A DNA stretch of 64,000 nucleotides, from the NCBI RefSeq assembly GCF_001645105.1, contig NZ_LKEG01000060.1, positions 238,603 to 302,602 on the forward strand, written 5' to 3'. Under the pieces are notes generated by a model that ran no database searches, was not told the DNA's origin, and worked only from the letters and a program-made list of their open reading frames with translations. Both the position numbers and the translations under genes were made by a program. Below, piece after piece: positions 37,951 through 49,464 of this stretch (the stretch's first letter is position 1; the number at the start of each line of letters is the position of its first letter). This DNA is from Pseudomonas marginalis. GTDB lineage: Bacteria; Pseudomonadota; Gammaproteobacteria; Pseudomonadales; Pseudomonadaceae.

Positions 37951-38622
37951 ATGCGCGATTACAAGTGGCTGCACGAATATTGTCTGAACCGCTTCGGTTC
38001 GGCGGCCGAGTTGGAAGCCCATCTGCCTGTTCCCAAGACTGCGGCGCAGTTGCGCAAGATCAGTGATGATCGCTACCTGTCGACCCTGGCGCTGCGCGTG
38101 TTTCGTGCGGGCTTGAAGCACAGCGTGGTCGATGCCAAGTGGCCGGCGTTCGAACAGGTGTTTTTTGGCTTCGACCCGGAAAAGGTCGTGCTGATGGGCG
38201 CTGAGCACCTGGAGCGGCTGATGCAGGACACGCGGATCATCCGCCACCTGGGCAAGCTCAAGAGTGTGCCGCGCAATGCGCAGATGATCCTCGACATTGA
38301 GCAGGAGAAGGGCAGCTTCGGCGCGTTTGTCGCCGACTGGCCGGTGACCGATATCGTCGGACTGTGGAAGTACCTGAGCAAGCACGGCCATCAACTCGGC
38401 GGGCTGTCAGCGCCGCGTTTCTTGCGCATGGTCGGCAAGGATACGTTTGTGCCGAGTGATGACGTGGTCGCCGCGCTGAACGCGCAGAAGATCGTTGATA
38501 AGGCGCCGACCAGCCTGCGCGACCTGGCGACGGTGCAGGGCGCGTTCAACCAGTGGCATGCCGAGAGTGGCCGGCCGATGTGCCAGTTGTCGATGATGTT
38601 GGCCTACACCGTCAACCACTGA
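37951..38622 (+). CDS. DNA-3-methyladenine glycosylase I family protein
   Basis: 223-residue member of the Tag family (helix-hairpin-helix base-excision glycosylases). The stretch TLALRVFRAGLKHSVVDAKWPAFEQVFFGFD and the following LMQDTRIIRHLGKLKSVPRNA are the family core. The zinc-snap cysteines and histidines of E. coli Tag are not at the same places, so this is a variant subfamily, and repair of 3-methyladenine is only inferred. The ATG has AGGAG seven bases upstream. It is separated from ttcA by a terminator. Confidence 0.82.
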   Translation: MRDYKWLHEYCLNRFGSAAELEAHLPVPKTAAQLRKISDDRYLSTLALRVFRAGLKHSVVDAKWPAFEQVFFGFDPEKVVLMGAEHLERLMQDTRIIRHLGKLKSVPRNAQMILDIEQEKGSFGAFVADWPVTDIVGLWKYLSKHGHQLGGLSAPRFLRMVGKDTFVPSDDVVAALNAQKIVDKAPTSLRDLATVQGAFNQWHAESGRPMCQLSMMLAYTVNH

Positions 38623-38634
38623 TCAGCGCTTATC

Positions 38635-38728
38635 GTGGCGAGGGAGCTTGCTCCCGCTGGAGTGCGAAGCGCTCCCAAACGATCTTGGGGCTGCTGCGCA
38701 GCCTAACGGGAGCAAGCTCCCTCGCCAC
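38635..38728. repeat. REP palindrome pair, second family
   Basis: Perfect facing 22-base arms (38635-38656 and 38707-38728) with core GTGGCGAGGGAGCTTGCTCCCG, different from the GTGGGAGGGGG family elsewhere in the window. A GCTGCTGCGCAGC palindrome lies between the arms. Confidence 0.9.
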
Positions 38729-38737
38729 AGGGTGTGA

Positions 38738-39157
38738 TCAGTTGGGTTGCGAATCAACGGCCAGGCGGCGATTGAGCTGATGCCGCCACCGCACATACAG
38801 CAATGCCGTACAAAACACCGCCAGGCTCGCTAGCATCTCCAGCACCCCGAACCCTTGCCGGTTCGGGTCATACGCCGCCAGCGCGCCCTTGATGAAATAC
38901 AGGTTCACCACAAAGCACATCCACGAATGCCCGCGTGCGCTGCCCAGCAGCATGCCTGGCGCCAGCATCAGCAGTGGCACCAATTCGATCAGCAGGATCA
39001 CCCACGGCCGTGCGCCGTGCAGGTCAGCGACGAACAGGTAGTACACGCAGAGCAAACCCACCAGGCCAAAAAACGCCAGCAGGCTCAGTGCCCGGGCCAC
39101 CTTGACCCGTGGCTCGAGCCACGCCTGGGGCGGCAGGACCTTAGGCTTTCTGGCCAC
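38738..39157 (-). CDS. DUF2069 family membrane protein
   Basis: 139-residue integral membrane protein with four predicted helices. The family motif PVVLLLIELVPLL-like segment is present as PWVILLIELVPLLMLAPGML, with RGHSWMCFVVNLYFIKG after it. I start it at the GTG at 39157, which lies inside the end of wrbA and has GGAGAA upstream; an ATG start would need an unconserved extension. It is translationally coupled to wrbA, in the order arsC-wrbA-DUF2069, as in other pseudomonads. Function unknown. Confidence 0.8.
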   Translation of the reverse strand: MARKPKVLPPQAWLEPRVKVARALSLLAFFGLVGLLCVYYLFVADLHGARPWVILLIELVPLLMLAPGMLLGSARGHSWMCFVVNLYFIKGALAAYDPNRQGFGVLEMLASLAVFCTALLYVRWRHQLNRRLAVDSQPN

Positions 39158-39755
39158 GGCCGTTCTCCAGCAGCGTGGCAGTGTTGGCCAGGCGCAGGCC
39201 AAGGGCGCGGCACAGGGCGATTTCATGTTGATCGAGCAGGCGCTTGCCGTCCGGCCCCGCATGGTGGCTGGCACCATACGGCGTGCCGCCGCCCTGCGTA
39301 TCGAGCAACGCTTGTTCGCTGTAGGGCAGGCCGGTGATGAGCATGCCGTGGTGCAGCAACGGCAGCAGCATCGACATCAGCGTGGTCTCCTGGCCGCCAT
39401 GCAGGCTGGCGGTGGAGGTAAACACACCGGCCGGCTTGCCGACGAGGGCGCCGGTAAGCCACAGGTTGATGGTGCCGTCGAGGAAATACTTGAGCGGCGC
39501 AGCCATGTTGCCGAAGCGGGTCGGGCTGCCCAGGGCCAGGCCCGAGCAGTGCTTCAGGTCATCGAGGCTGGCATACAGCGCGCCTTCCTCCGGAATGCTC
39601 GGCGCCACGGCTTCGCACTCGGTGGAGATCGCCGGCACGGTGCGCAGCCGGGCTTCCATCCCGCCTTGCTCGATGCCCCGGGCAATCTGCCGGGCCATTT
39701 CGCTCACGGAGCCGTTGCGGCTGTAATACAACACCAGCACATACGGCGACGTCAC
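39141..39755 (-). CDS. wrbA: NAD(P)H:quinone oxidoreductase, WrbA type
   Basis: 204-residue flavodoxin-fold protein that binds FMN and reduces quinones by two electrons. The phosphate-binding loop YYSRNGSVSEMARQIARG is at residues 10-27; the FMN-ring segments SPTRFGNMAAPLKYFLD and TSTASLHGGQETTLMSM follow. The start is a GTG overlapping the arsC stop codon by four bases. It differs slightly from E. coli WrbA in length. Confidence 0.92.
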   Translation of the reverse strand: MTSPYVLVLYYSRNGSVSEMARQIARGIEQGGMEARLRTVPAISTECEAVAPSIPEEGALYASLDDLKHCSGLALGSPTRFGNMAAPLKYFLDGTINLWLTGALVGKPAGVFTSTASLHGGQETTLMSMLLPLLHHGMLITGLPYSEQALLDTQGGGTPYGASHHAGPDGKRLLDQHEIALCRALGLRLANTATLLENGRGQKA

Positions 39756-40105
39756 GGCAGGATCTCCACTACGTTTTCCGGCGGACGGCCAATGATGGCT
39801 TTGTCGGCGGTCTCCAGGATCGGGCGTTCCATCAGCTTCGGGTGCGCGGCGATGGCAGCGATCAATTGGGCTTCGCTGAGGCTGGCGTCGGCCAGGTTGA
39901 GGGTCTTGTATTCGTCTTCACCGCTGCGCAGCAGTTGGCGCGCGCTGATCCCCAGTTTGCCCAGCAACGCCTTCAACTGTGCGGCGTCCAGCGGGGTTTC
40001 CAGGTAACGCACCACGGTAGGCGTGAGGCCGCGGGCTTCCAGCAGTTCCAGCGCACCGCGGGATTTCGAGCAGCGCGGGTTGTGATAAAGCGTCAGATCG
40101 GTCAT
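39752..40105 (-). CDS. arsC: arsenate reductase (glutaredoxin-type), ArsC family
   Basis: 117-residue ArsC/Spx-fold protein. The catalytic cysteine is C12 in HNPRCSKSR, matching the glutaredoxin-coupled arsenate reductases; the arginine triad appears to be present downstream (ILETADKAIIGRPPENV). It is not in an ars operon, since no arsB or arsR is near. YfgD-like housekeeping paralogues also look like this, so arsenate may not be its main substrate. First gene of the arsC-wrbA-DUF2069 unit. Confidence 0.87.
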   Translation of the reverse strand: MTDLTLYHNPRCSKSRGALELLEARGLTPTVVRYLETPLDAAQLKALLGKLGISARQLLRSGEDEYKTLNLADASLSEAQLIAAIAAHPKLMERPILETADKAIIGRPPENVVEILP

Positions 40106-40220
40106 GTGCGGGTCGCATCTTGCGTAAGGTGGCGGGTATTCTACCCGCGCAGCGACCCGTCCTTAAACCGTAAGAGGCGATAGGTCGCAGCCAACGTTCA
40201 TTTTTGCGAAGGATTACCCC

Positions 40221-40682
40221 ATGACTAGGCGACTGATCGGTGCATTGGCGATCATCACAACCCTGCTGCTCAGCGGCTGCGGTAACGATTACGGCGTTGA
40301 CCAATATGGCCAGAAAGTGGCGGCCGAGCGCTTGGACAAGCAGTGGCTGGTGGTCAATTACTGGGCTGAATGGTGTGGCCCGTGCCGCACGGAAATCCCC
40401 GAGCTCAATGCCTTGGCCGAACAACTGAAGGCGCAGAACGTGGGCGTGTTCGGGGTCAACTTCGACAATGTGCAGGGCGCCGAACTGAAGGAAGCCAGTG
40501 AGAAGCTGGGTATCAAGTTCACGGTGCTGGCGCAGAACCCGGAGGGGATCTTCGATATTCCACGCAGCGAGGCGTTGCCGGTGACCTACATCATTGATGA
40601 CAAGGGCAAGGTGCGCGAGCAGTTGATGGGTGAGCAGACGGCGGAAGGGGTGCTGGCCAAGCTCAAGGCCTTGCGCGGTTAA
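40221..40682 (+). CDS. TlpA-like thioredoxin lipoprotein
   Basis: 153-residue membrane-anchored thiol-disulfide protein. It has a lipoprotein signal peptide with lipobox LLSGC (C20) and a thioredoxin fold with the active site WCGPC at 51-55. The cis-proline region is SEALPVTYIID. It acts on the periplasmic side of a membrane, probably keeping thiols reduced. It diverges from arsC, with a gap of 115 bases. Confidence 0.92.
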   Translation: MTRRLIGALAIITTLLLSGCGNDYGVDQYGQKVAAERLDKQWLVVNYWAEWCGPCRTEIPELNALAEQLKAQNVGVFGVNFDNVQGAELKEASEKLGIKFTVLAQNPEGIFDIPRSEALPVTYIIDDKGKVREQLMGEQTAEGVLAKLKALRG

Positions 40683-40701
40683 AGCCACAACTCAAAATAA
40701 C

Positions 40702-40729
40702 TGTGGGAGGGGGCTTGCCACCTCCCACA
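40702..40729. repeat. single REP hairpin
   Basis: One REP unit forming a 9-bp stem (40702-40710 with 40721-40729), between the convergent TlpA and META genes. Confidence 0.85.
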
Positions 40730-40761
40730 TTTAGCTTCCATCAATCCATAGAGTGGAAAAA

Positions 40762-41166
40762 TCAGCCTTCTTCGAGCCACAGGCGAATCGGCTTGCCTTC
40801 GGCCGGCCAGAACCGCGTCTGTTCGATCGGCGAGATGTCCCAGCGCTGCACGCCTTGCAGGGCCTGGAAGAAGCGGTGTTCCTGTTCCATCAGGGCTTCG
40901 CCGCAGAGTTTGCGAGTGCTGCCGATCTTGCCGAAGCTGAGCGTGTCGCCCTCCAGGGTGTACGGCGCAAACCAATGGTTGCAGCCGCCATTGCCGTAGG
41001 CGCGGCCATCGGCGCCGAGGGTGACGGTCAGGTGCGCGTAATCCATCAGCGGCCGTTCGCCAATCCATTCCACCACGTAGCTGTGATCCTGCTTGAGCTT
41101 GACCGAGTCCCCGGCACAGCCCGTCAAGGCCGCACCGACGGCGGCGAGCAGAAGCAGGCCTTTCAT
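40762..41166 (-). CDS. META domain lipoprotein
   Basis: 134-residue lipoprotein with a signal peptide ending in ALTGC (C17). The mature part is a META domain (HslJ-like): LTVTLGADGRAYGNGGCNHWFAPY is its conserved core. Paired cysteines in GGCNHW and RKLCGEALM may form a disulfide. META proteins have been linked to novobiocin resistance and motility in other bacteria; the role here is unknown. Its start overlaps the stop of the upstream zinc-ribbon gene by four bases. Confidence 0.87.
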   Translation of the reverse strand: MKGLLLLAAVGAALTGCAGDSVKLKQDHSYVVEWIGERPLMDYAHLTVTLGADGRAYGNGGCNHWFAPYTLEGDTLSFGKIGSTRKLCGEALMEQEHRFFQALQGVQRWDISPIEQTRFWPAEGKPIRLWLEEG

Positions 41167-41603
41167 TGTGCGGCCTTCTGGCATTTAGGGCAGCGGTGCT
41201 TGTCGCCCTCGCTGGCCCAGCTCAACTCGGCGATCCGCGCATTGGCGGCCGGTTGCAGCGGCGCTTTGGTCAGCTTGGTTTCCACCGCAAATTCGAACTC
41301 CAACACCGCATCGCAGCTGTCGCAGTTGACCTTCCAGGTGTGAATCTCCAACTCGCCGAACTTCGGCCCCTGGGCCATCGCGACCCACTGGCCCGCCGGG
41401 CGGATGGAGTAGCGCGCGTCACCTTCGACGGTGAGGCGCATCGACAGGGTTTTACTACCGCGCAGGGTGACGATCAGCACGTCGCCATGCTTGATCGAAC
41501 CACCGTTGCCAGTCACCTGGTAACGGCCCGGCACCAGGGCGCGGCATTCGATCAGGGTGTGTTGCGGGCTCAGCAAACTGAAGCGGAAATCGTGTTCGGC
41601 CAT
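41163..41603 (-). CDS. conserved hypothetical protein with a C-terminal zinc ribbon
   Basis: 146-residue protein that I do not recognise as a named family. The N-terminal part is beta-rich. Near the end are two CxxC pairs, CDSC (about 93-96) and CPKC (about 138-141), a likely zinc-binding pair. No signal peptide, so probably cytoplasmic. It is the first gene of a two-gene unit with the META lipoprotein and overlaps it. The start at 41603 has GGAGGATCC just upstream, which decides against the longer frame. Confidence 0.75.
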   Translation of the reverse strand: MAEHDFRFSLLSPQHTLIECRALVPGRYQVTGNGGSIKHGDVLIVTLRGSKTLSMRLTVEGDARYSIRPAGQWVAMAQGPKFGELEIHTWKVNCDSCDAVLEFEFAVETKLTKAPLQPAANARIAELSWASEGDKHRCPKCQKAAQ

Positions 41604-41674
41604 GGATCCTCCAAATAGGCGCGGCATCCTATCACGGGTGCCGGCTCATCATGAGCCTGGTATGTGACCGCTGA

Positions 41675-42664
41675 TCATCCTTCGACCAGGTTCTGCGCCC
41701 GGCCCTCGGCCCAGGCGACAATGTTGGCCAACGTGGTACCGGCGATGGCCGCCAGGGCTTCGCGGGTGAGAAACGCCTGGTGGGCGGTGATGATCACAGT
41801 GGGGAAGGTCAGCAGGCGCGCGAGGACGTCGTCCTGCAGGGGCAGGTCGGAGCGGTCCTCGAAAAACAGCTGCGCTTCTTCCTCATACACATCCAGCCCG
41901 AGGTAGCCGAGTTGGCCGTCCTTGAGCGCCTCGATCAGCGCCGGGGTGTCGACCAGCCCGCCGCGGCCGGTGTTGATCAGCATCGCGCCGGGCTGCATCT
42001 GCGCCAGCGAGCGGGCGTTGATCACGTGTTTGCTGTCGGCGGTGAGCGGGCAGTGCAGGCTGATGATCTGCGCCTGGGCCAGCAATTCGGGCAGGGTTAC
42101 GTAGCGCGCGCCCAGGGCCTCGACCTGCGGATTGGGGAAGGGGTCATAGGCGAGCAGTCGGCAACCGAAGCCGGCCATGATCTTGGCGAAGGTGGCGCCG
42201 ATCTGCCCGGTACCGACCACGCCGACGGTCTTGCCCACCAGGTCGAAACCGGTGAGGCCATGCAGGCTGAAATCGCCATCACGGGTGCGGTTGTAGGCGC
42301 GGTGCAGGCGGCGGTTAAGCGCGAGGATCAGCGCGACCGCGTGTTCGGCCACCGCGTGGGGCGAATAGGCCGGCACGCGCACGACGGTCAGTCCCAGGCG
42401 TTTGGCGGCGGTCAGGTCCACATGGTTGTAGCCCGCCGAGCGCAGGGCGATCAGCCGCGTGCCGCCCTTGGCCAACTGTTCCAGCACCGGGGCGCTGAGG
42501 TCGTCGTTGATAAACGCGCACACCACTTCGTGGTGTTCGGCCAGGGCCACCGTGTCGAGGTTGAGCCGGGCGGGCTGGAACTGCAGCGCCAGGCCTGGCG
42601 GCAGCGGCTCGCCGAGAAAGCTGTCGCGGTCGTAGGTTTGGCTGCTGAAAAAAATGACGCGCAT
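41675..42664 (-). CDS. ldhA: D-lactate dehydrogenase (2-hydroxyacid dehydrogenase)
   Basis: 329-residue D-isomer-specific 2-hydroxyacid dehydrogenase of the LdhA type that reduces pyruvate to D-lactate with NADH. The nucleotide motif GVVGTGQIG is near residue 151, the substrate arginine in NTGRGGLVD near 234-242, the glutamate in LDVYEEE and the catalytic histidine in TAHQAFLT near 296. The start MRVIFFSS has AGGGAG upstream. It lies downstream of gacS on the same strand, as in P. aeruginosa, separated by a REP pair. Confidence 0.93.
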   Translation of the reverse strand: MRVIFFSSQTYDRDSFLGEPLPPGLALQFQPARLNLDTVALAEHHEVVCAFINDDLSAPVLEQLAKGGTRLIALRSAGYNHVDLTAAKRLGLTVVRVPAYSPHAVAEHAVALILALNRRLHRAYNRTRDGDFSLHGLTGFDLVGKTVGVVGTGQIGATFAKIMAGFGCRLLAYDPFPNPQVEALGARYVTLPELLAQAQIISLHCPLTADSKHVINARSLAQMQPGAMLINTGRGGLVDTPALIEALKDGQLGYLGLDVYEEEAQLFFEDRSDLPLQDDVLARLLTFPTVIITAHQAFLTREALAAIAGTTLANIVAWAEGRAQNLVEG

Positions 42665-42708
42665 CAAAAAGCTCCCTGCAATTAATCCGTCGGAAACGCT
42701 GATCAATG

Positions 42709-42795
42709 GTGGGAGGGGGCTTGCTCCCGACTAGTGTGTGTCAGTTACAGATGCTTCGATTGACACCACGCTATCGGGGGCAAGCCCCCTCCCAC
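42709..42795. repeat. REP palindrome pair
   Basis: Facing REP units (42709-42730 and 42774-42795, core GTGGGAGGGGGCTTGC) between gacS and ldhA, both on the minus strand. Confidence 0.9.
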
Positions 42796-42821
42796 AGGTG
42801 ATCAGCGCCTATAAAGTAGCG

Positions 42822-45575
<2,754 letters not shown>

Positions 45576-45868
45576 GCCACTCTCCTGCTACCACATTGAT
45601 ATCTACGGAATTGCGCGGGCATCCGGCCCGCGCCACCTGCGCAGTGTAGCCATTTGCGCGGCGAGGAATCTTGCAAATTAATGACAGATGGCAATCTTCA
45701 AGCCAATTGGCGTCCGGCGGCGATTGGCCGCAGCGGGGGAATCTTGAGTAATCAGCTCTTGAGAATGACTTGCAGACCGCCGCAAGCTCAAGGCCATCGG
45801 CTACACCGAGCGCGAAGTGCGCAGGGTGTGGGGCAAGGGCTGCGCGTGCATTTGCGCTGGCGGGCCTG

Positions 45869-46384
45869 CTAGGCGCGGCGTTGTTTGCGCTTTTTCCACT
45901 GATGGGCAACCCACCAGCGCCAATAGCCCATGGTCACGCAGTAGGCGAGGGCGCCCAGCACCAGTCCCAACACCACTGAACCGAGCAGGAACGGCTGCCA
46001 TAAGGTGCTCAGTTGGCCGCTGATCCATTCCCAGGTCAGGTCATCGGGCAGGCTGCGGGGCGGCACATTCATCAGCCAGGCGCCGGTCATGTAGGTGCAG
46101 ATAAAGACCACCGGCATGGTAATCGGGTTGGTCAGCCACACCAGGCTGATCGCGATGGGCATATTGCCGCGCACCGTGATCGCCAGGACCGCCGCCAGCA
46201 GCATCTGCAAAGGAATCGGGATAAAGGCCGCGAACAAACCCACGGCCATTGCGCGTGCGACCGAGTGGCGGTTGAGGTGCCAGAGGTTCGGGTCATGCAG
46301 CAACGTGCCGAGAAACTGTAATGACTTGTGTTCCCGGATACTGCTGGGATCAGGCATATACCGTTTGAATAAGCGCCGGGGCAT
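45869..46384 (-). CDS. DUF2062 family membrane protein
   Basis: 171-residue integral membrane protein of the DUF2062 family. Three or four helices lie at about 40-75, 78-105 and 128-155. The motif FIPIPLQMLLAAVLAI and the following SLVWLTNPITMPVVF are family hallmarks. Function unknown; relatives are often near comEC and exbB, as here. It diverges from comEC, with a 135-base gap that should hold both promoters. Upstream of gacS there are about 290 bases without a gene. Confidence 0.88.
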   Translation of the reverse strand: MPRRLFKRYMPDPSSIREHKSLQFLGTLLHDPNLWHLNRHSVARAMAVGLFAAFIPIPLQMLLAAVLAITVRGNMPIAISLVWLTNPITMPVVFICTYMTGAWLMNVPPRSLPDDLTWEWISGQLSTLWQPFLLGSVVLGLVLGALAYCVTMGYWRWWVAHQWKKRKQRRA

Positions 46385-46519
46385 AAGGGGTCCAGGTCAG
46401 TTCGAGGGGCAAGTATGCCCGCATTCTATAAACAGAAAATTCAGACTTTGTGACAAAACATCATAGGCCGCGCTGGGTGCTCGGCTAAGACTGAGTGGAT
46501 CACTTGAAAAGGATGATTC

Positions 46520-48745
46520 ATGAGGACAGGGATGTTCACGTTTGCGCTGGGGCTGCTGGCCTTGCGTTTTCTACCGGCATTGCCGGCAACCGGCTGGCTG
46601 ATCGCCCTGCTGGTGCTGGCGTTGATGCTGCTGCCGTTTCGCACTTACCCCTTGGCGTTTTTCCTGCTGGGGCTGAGTTGGGCGTGCATCAGCGCACAGT
46701 GGGCCCTGGATGACCGCCTGCGGCCAGTATTGGACGGCCAGACGCGTTGGGTGGAAGGGTGGGTCACCGGTCTGCCGCAACAGACGGGCGAGGGCGTGCG
46801 TTTCGTACTGACCGACAGCCGGTCACGTAACGCGCGGTTGCCCACACGCATCCGGGTGTCCTGGCGTGGCGGGCCGCCGGTGCGCAGCGGTGAACGCTGG
46901 CGCCTGGCGATCACCCTCAAACGACCGGCCGGGTTGCTGAATTTCCACGGCTTTGATCAGGAAGCCTGGCTGCTGGCCCAGCGGATTGGCGCCACCGGCA
47001 CGGTGAAGGACGGCGAGCGTCTGGCACCGGCCCGCCACGCCTGGCGTGACAACGTGCGCCAGCGCCTGATGGTGGTGGATGCGCAGGGCCGGGAAGCCGG
47101 CCTGATGGCCCTGGTATTGGGCGATGGTTCCGGATTGGCCGCTACCGATTGGCAGGTGTTGCAGGACACCGGCACCGTGCATCTGCTGGTCATTTCCGGC
47201 CAGCACATCGGTTTGCTCGCGGGCTTGATCTACGGGTTGATCGCCGGGTTGGCCCGCTACGGCTGCTGGCCGCGAACCTGGCCGTGGCTGCCCTGGGCGT
47301 GCGGCCTGGCGTTCAGCGCCGCGCTGGGTTACGGCGTGCTGGCAGGGTTTGGCGTGCCGGTGCAGCGCGCCTGCGTGATGGTCGGGTTGGTGTTGTTGTG
47401 GCGCTTGCGCTTCCGGCATCTGGGGCTGTGGTGGCCATTGCTGCTGGCACTCAATGCGGTGCTGGTCCTGGAGCCGTTGGCCAGCCTGCAGCCAGGGTTC
47501 TGGCTGTCGTTTGCGGCGGTGACGGTGCTGGTCCTGGCGTTTGGCGGACGGCTGGGGCCGTGGAGCCTGTGGCAGGCGTGGACCCGGCCGCAGTGGTTGA
47601 TTGCCATCGGGTTGTTTCCGGTCTTGCTGGTGCTGGGGCTGCCTATCAGCCTCAGCGCACCGTTCGCCAATCTGGTTGCGGTGCCCTGGATCAGCCTGGT
47701 GGTATTGCCGCTGGCGTTGCTGGGGACCGCGTTGCTGTCGCTGCCGTGGGTGGGTGAAGTATTGCTGTGGCTGGCGGGCGGTGCGCTGGACGGCTTGTTC
47801 AACGGCTTGGCGTGGCTGGCCGGGTACATGCCTGCCTGGATCCCGGCCGAGGTGCCGTTGGGCTATTGGCTGGTGAGTCTGCTCGGTGCGGTGCTGCTCC
47901 TGCTGCCCAAGGGCGTGCCGTTTCGGCTGCTGGGCTGGCCGATGCTGTTGCTGGCGGTGTTTCCGCCGCAAGAACGGGTGCCCCATGGGCAGATGGAGGT
48001 GGTGCAGCTGGACGTCGGGCAGGGACAGTCGCTGATTTTGCGCACGCGTCACCACACTTTGCTGTATGACGCCGGTCCACGCTCCGGAACCTTTGACCTG
48101 GGCGCCCGCGTGGTGTTGCCGTCGTTGCGAAAGCTTGGGGTAGCGGCCTTGGACCTGATGCTGCTCAGCCACGCCGACGCCGATCATGCCGGTGGTGCGG
48201 CAGCGATTGCCAAGGGCCTGCCGATCAAGCGCGTGGTGGGTGGAGAAACCGACGGGCTGCCGGCGTTTCTCGGCACCCGGCCGTGCATCAGTGGCGAGCG
48301 CTGGACCTGGGACGGCGTGACGTTCGAACTCTGGCAGTGGCCTGGCGCCATCAGTGGCAATCCGAAGTCTTGCGTGTTGCAGGTGCAGGCCAATGGCGAA
48401 CGCCTGCTGCTGACCGGCGACATTGACCGCGCCGCCGAACAGGCCATGCTCGCTTCCCCGCTGGCGGTGCCCACTGAATGGTTGCAAGCGCCGCACCATG
48501 GCAGTCGCAGTTCTTCGTCGTGGGCGTTTCTGGAGCGCCTCGCCCCTGGTTCCGTGCTTATTTCACGGGGGCGGGGTAATGCGTTCGGCCATCCGCATCC
48601 CCAGGTGATGGCGCGCTACCAGCGGTTGGGCAGCCAGGTGTATGACAGTGCCGAGCAGGGTGCTGTGCGCGTGCAATTGGGCGCTTTCGCACCACCGGTT
48701 GTTGCGCGCAGTCAACGCAGGTTCTGGCGCGAGCGGTTACCTTAG
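46520..48745 (+). CDS. comEC: DNA internalization-related competence protein ComEC/Rec2
   Basis: 741-residue membrane channel for uptake of transforming single-stranded DNA. The N-terminal helices and DUF4131/OB region are at 1-190, the competence domain with multiple helices at about 195-470, and the metallo-beta-lactamase domain at about 490-740 with the metal motif HADADH at 551-556 and HHGSRSSSS further on. All parts are intact. It starts with ATG after AAAAGGA and opens the plus-strand run to murB. Confidence 0.95.
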   Translation: MRTGMFTFALGLLALRFLPALPATGWLIALLVLALMLLPFRTYPLAFFLLGLSWACISAQWALDDRLRPVLDGQTRWVEGWVTGLPQQTGEGVRFVLTDSRSRNARLPTRIRVSWRGGPPVRSGERWRLAITLKRPAGLLNFHGFDQEAWLLAQRIGATGTVKDGERLAPARHAWRDNVRQRLMVVDAQGREAGLMALVLGDGSGLAATDWQVLQDTGTVHLLVISGQHIGLLAGLIYGLIAGLARYGCWPRTWPWLPWACGLAFSAALGYGVLAGFGVPVQRACVMVGLVLLWRLRFRHLGLWWPLLLALNAVLVLEPLASLQPGFWLSFAAVTVLVLAFGGRLGPWSLWQAWTRPQWLIAIGLFPVLLVLGLPISLSAPFANLVAVPWISLVVLPLALLGTALLSLPWVGEVLLWLAGGALDGLFNGLAWLAGYMPAWIPAEVPLGYWLVSLLGAVLLLLPKGVPFRLLGWPMLLLAVFPPQERVPHGQMEVVQLDVGQGQSLILRTRHHTLLYDAGPRSGTFDLGARVVLPSLRKLGVAALDLMLLSHADADHAGGAAAIAKGLPIKRVVGGETDGLPAFLGTRPCISGERWTWDGVTFELWQWPGAISGNPKSCVLQVQANGERLLLTGDIDRAAEQAMLASPLAVPTEWLQAPHHGSRSSSSWAFLERLAPGSVLISRGRGNAFGHPHPQVMARYQRLGSQVYDSAEQGAVRVQLGAFAPPVVARSQRRFWRERLP

Positions 48746-48828
48746 GCTCTGGCAGCCGCGGCCGATGGGGTCTGTGGCCGACGAACCTATATGGTAAAGT
48801 GGCGCACTTTTTCGAGGGGACATTCACT

Positions 48829-49464
48829 GTGTGGGAATTGGTCAAATCCGGCGGCTGGATGATGTTGCCGATCATCATGAGCTCTATCGCCGCACTCGGC
48901 ATCGTCGCCGAACGCCTGTGGACCCTGCGTGCCAGTCGCGTTACCCCCGAGCACCTGCTGGGGCAGGTCTGGTCCTGGATCAAGAACAAGCAGTTGGACA
49001 AGGACAAACTCAAGGAGCTGCGCGCCAATTCGCCGTTGGGTGAAATCCTCGCCGCCGGCCTGGCCAACTCCAAGCATGGTCGCGAGATCATGAAAGAGTG
49101 CATCGAAGAGGCCGCCGCGCGCGTCATCCATGAACTGGAGCGCTACATCAACGCCCTCGGCACCATCGCCGCCATGGCACCCTTGCTTGGTTTGCTGGGT
49201 ACGGTACTGGGCATGATCGATATTTTCAGCTCGTTCATGGGCTCTGGCATGACCACCAACGCGGCCGTGCTGGCCGGTGGTATTTCCAAGGCGCTGATCA
49301 CCACGGCAGCAGGCCTGATGGTGGGTATTCCTTCGGTATTCTTCCACCGTTTCCTGCAGCGTCGCATTGATGAACTGGTGGTGGGCATGGAACAGGAAGC
49401 CATCAAACTGGTGGAAGTGGTGCAGGGCGACCGTGACGTGGATCTGGTTGGGGGCAAAGCGTGA
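48829..49464 (+). CDS. exbB: ExbB/TolQ family proton-channel protein
   Basis: 211-residue MotA/TolQ/ExbB protein with three transmembrane helices (about 10-30, 107-130, 152-175). The segment MAPLLGLLGTVLGMIDIF is the conserved pore helix. It powers outer-membrane processes together with ExbD using the proton-motive force. The GTG at 48829 has GAGGGG nine bases ahead; another GTG lies ten codons upstream. The exbD GTG overlaps its stop. No tonB is adjacent, so the receptor partner is unknown. Confidence 0.92.
   Translation: MWELVKSGGWMMLPIIMSSIAALGIVAERLWTLRASRVTPEHLLGQVWSWIKNKQLDKDKLKELRANSPLGEILAAGLANSKHGREIMKECIEEAAARVIHELERYINALGTIAAMAPLLGLLGTVLGMIDIFSSFMGSGMTTNAAVLAGGISKALITTAAGLMVGIPSVFFHRFLQRRIDELVVGMEQEAIKLVEVVQGDRDVDLVGGKA

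Noticed and set aside
46823..48499. 558-codon open frame on the minus strand opposite comEC
   Set aside because: Low-complexity His/Gln/Pro translation, antisense to a certain comEC gene.
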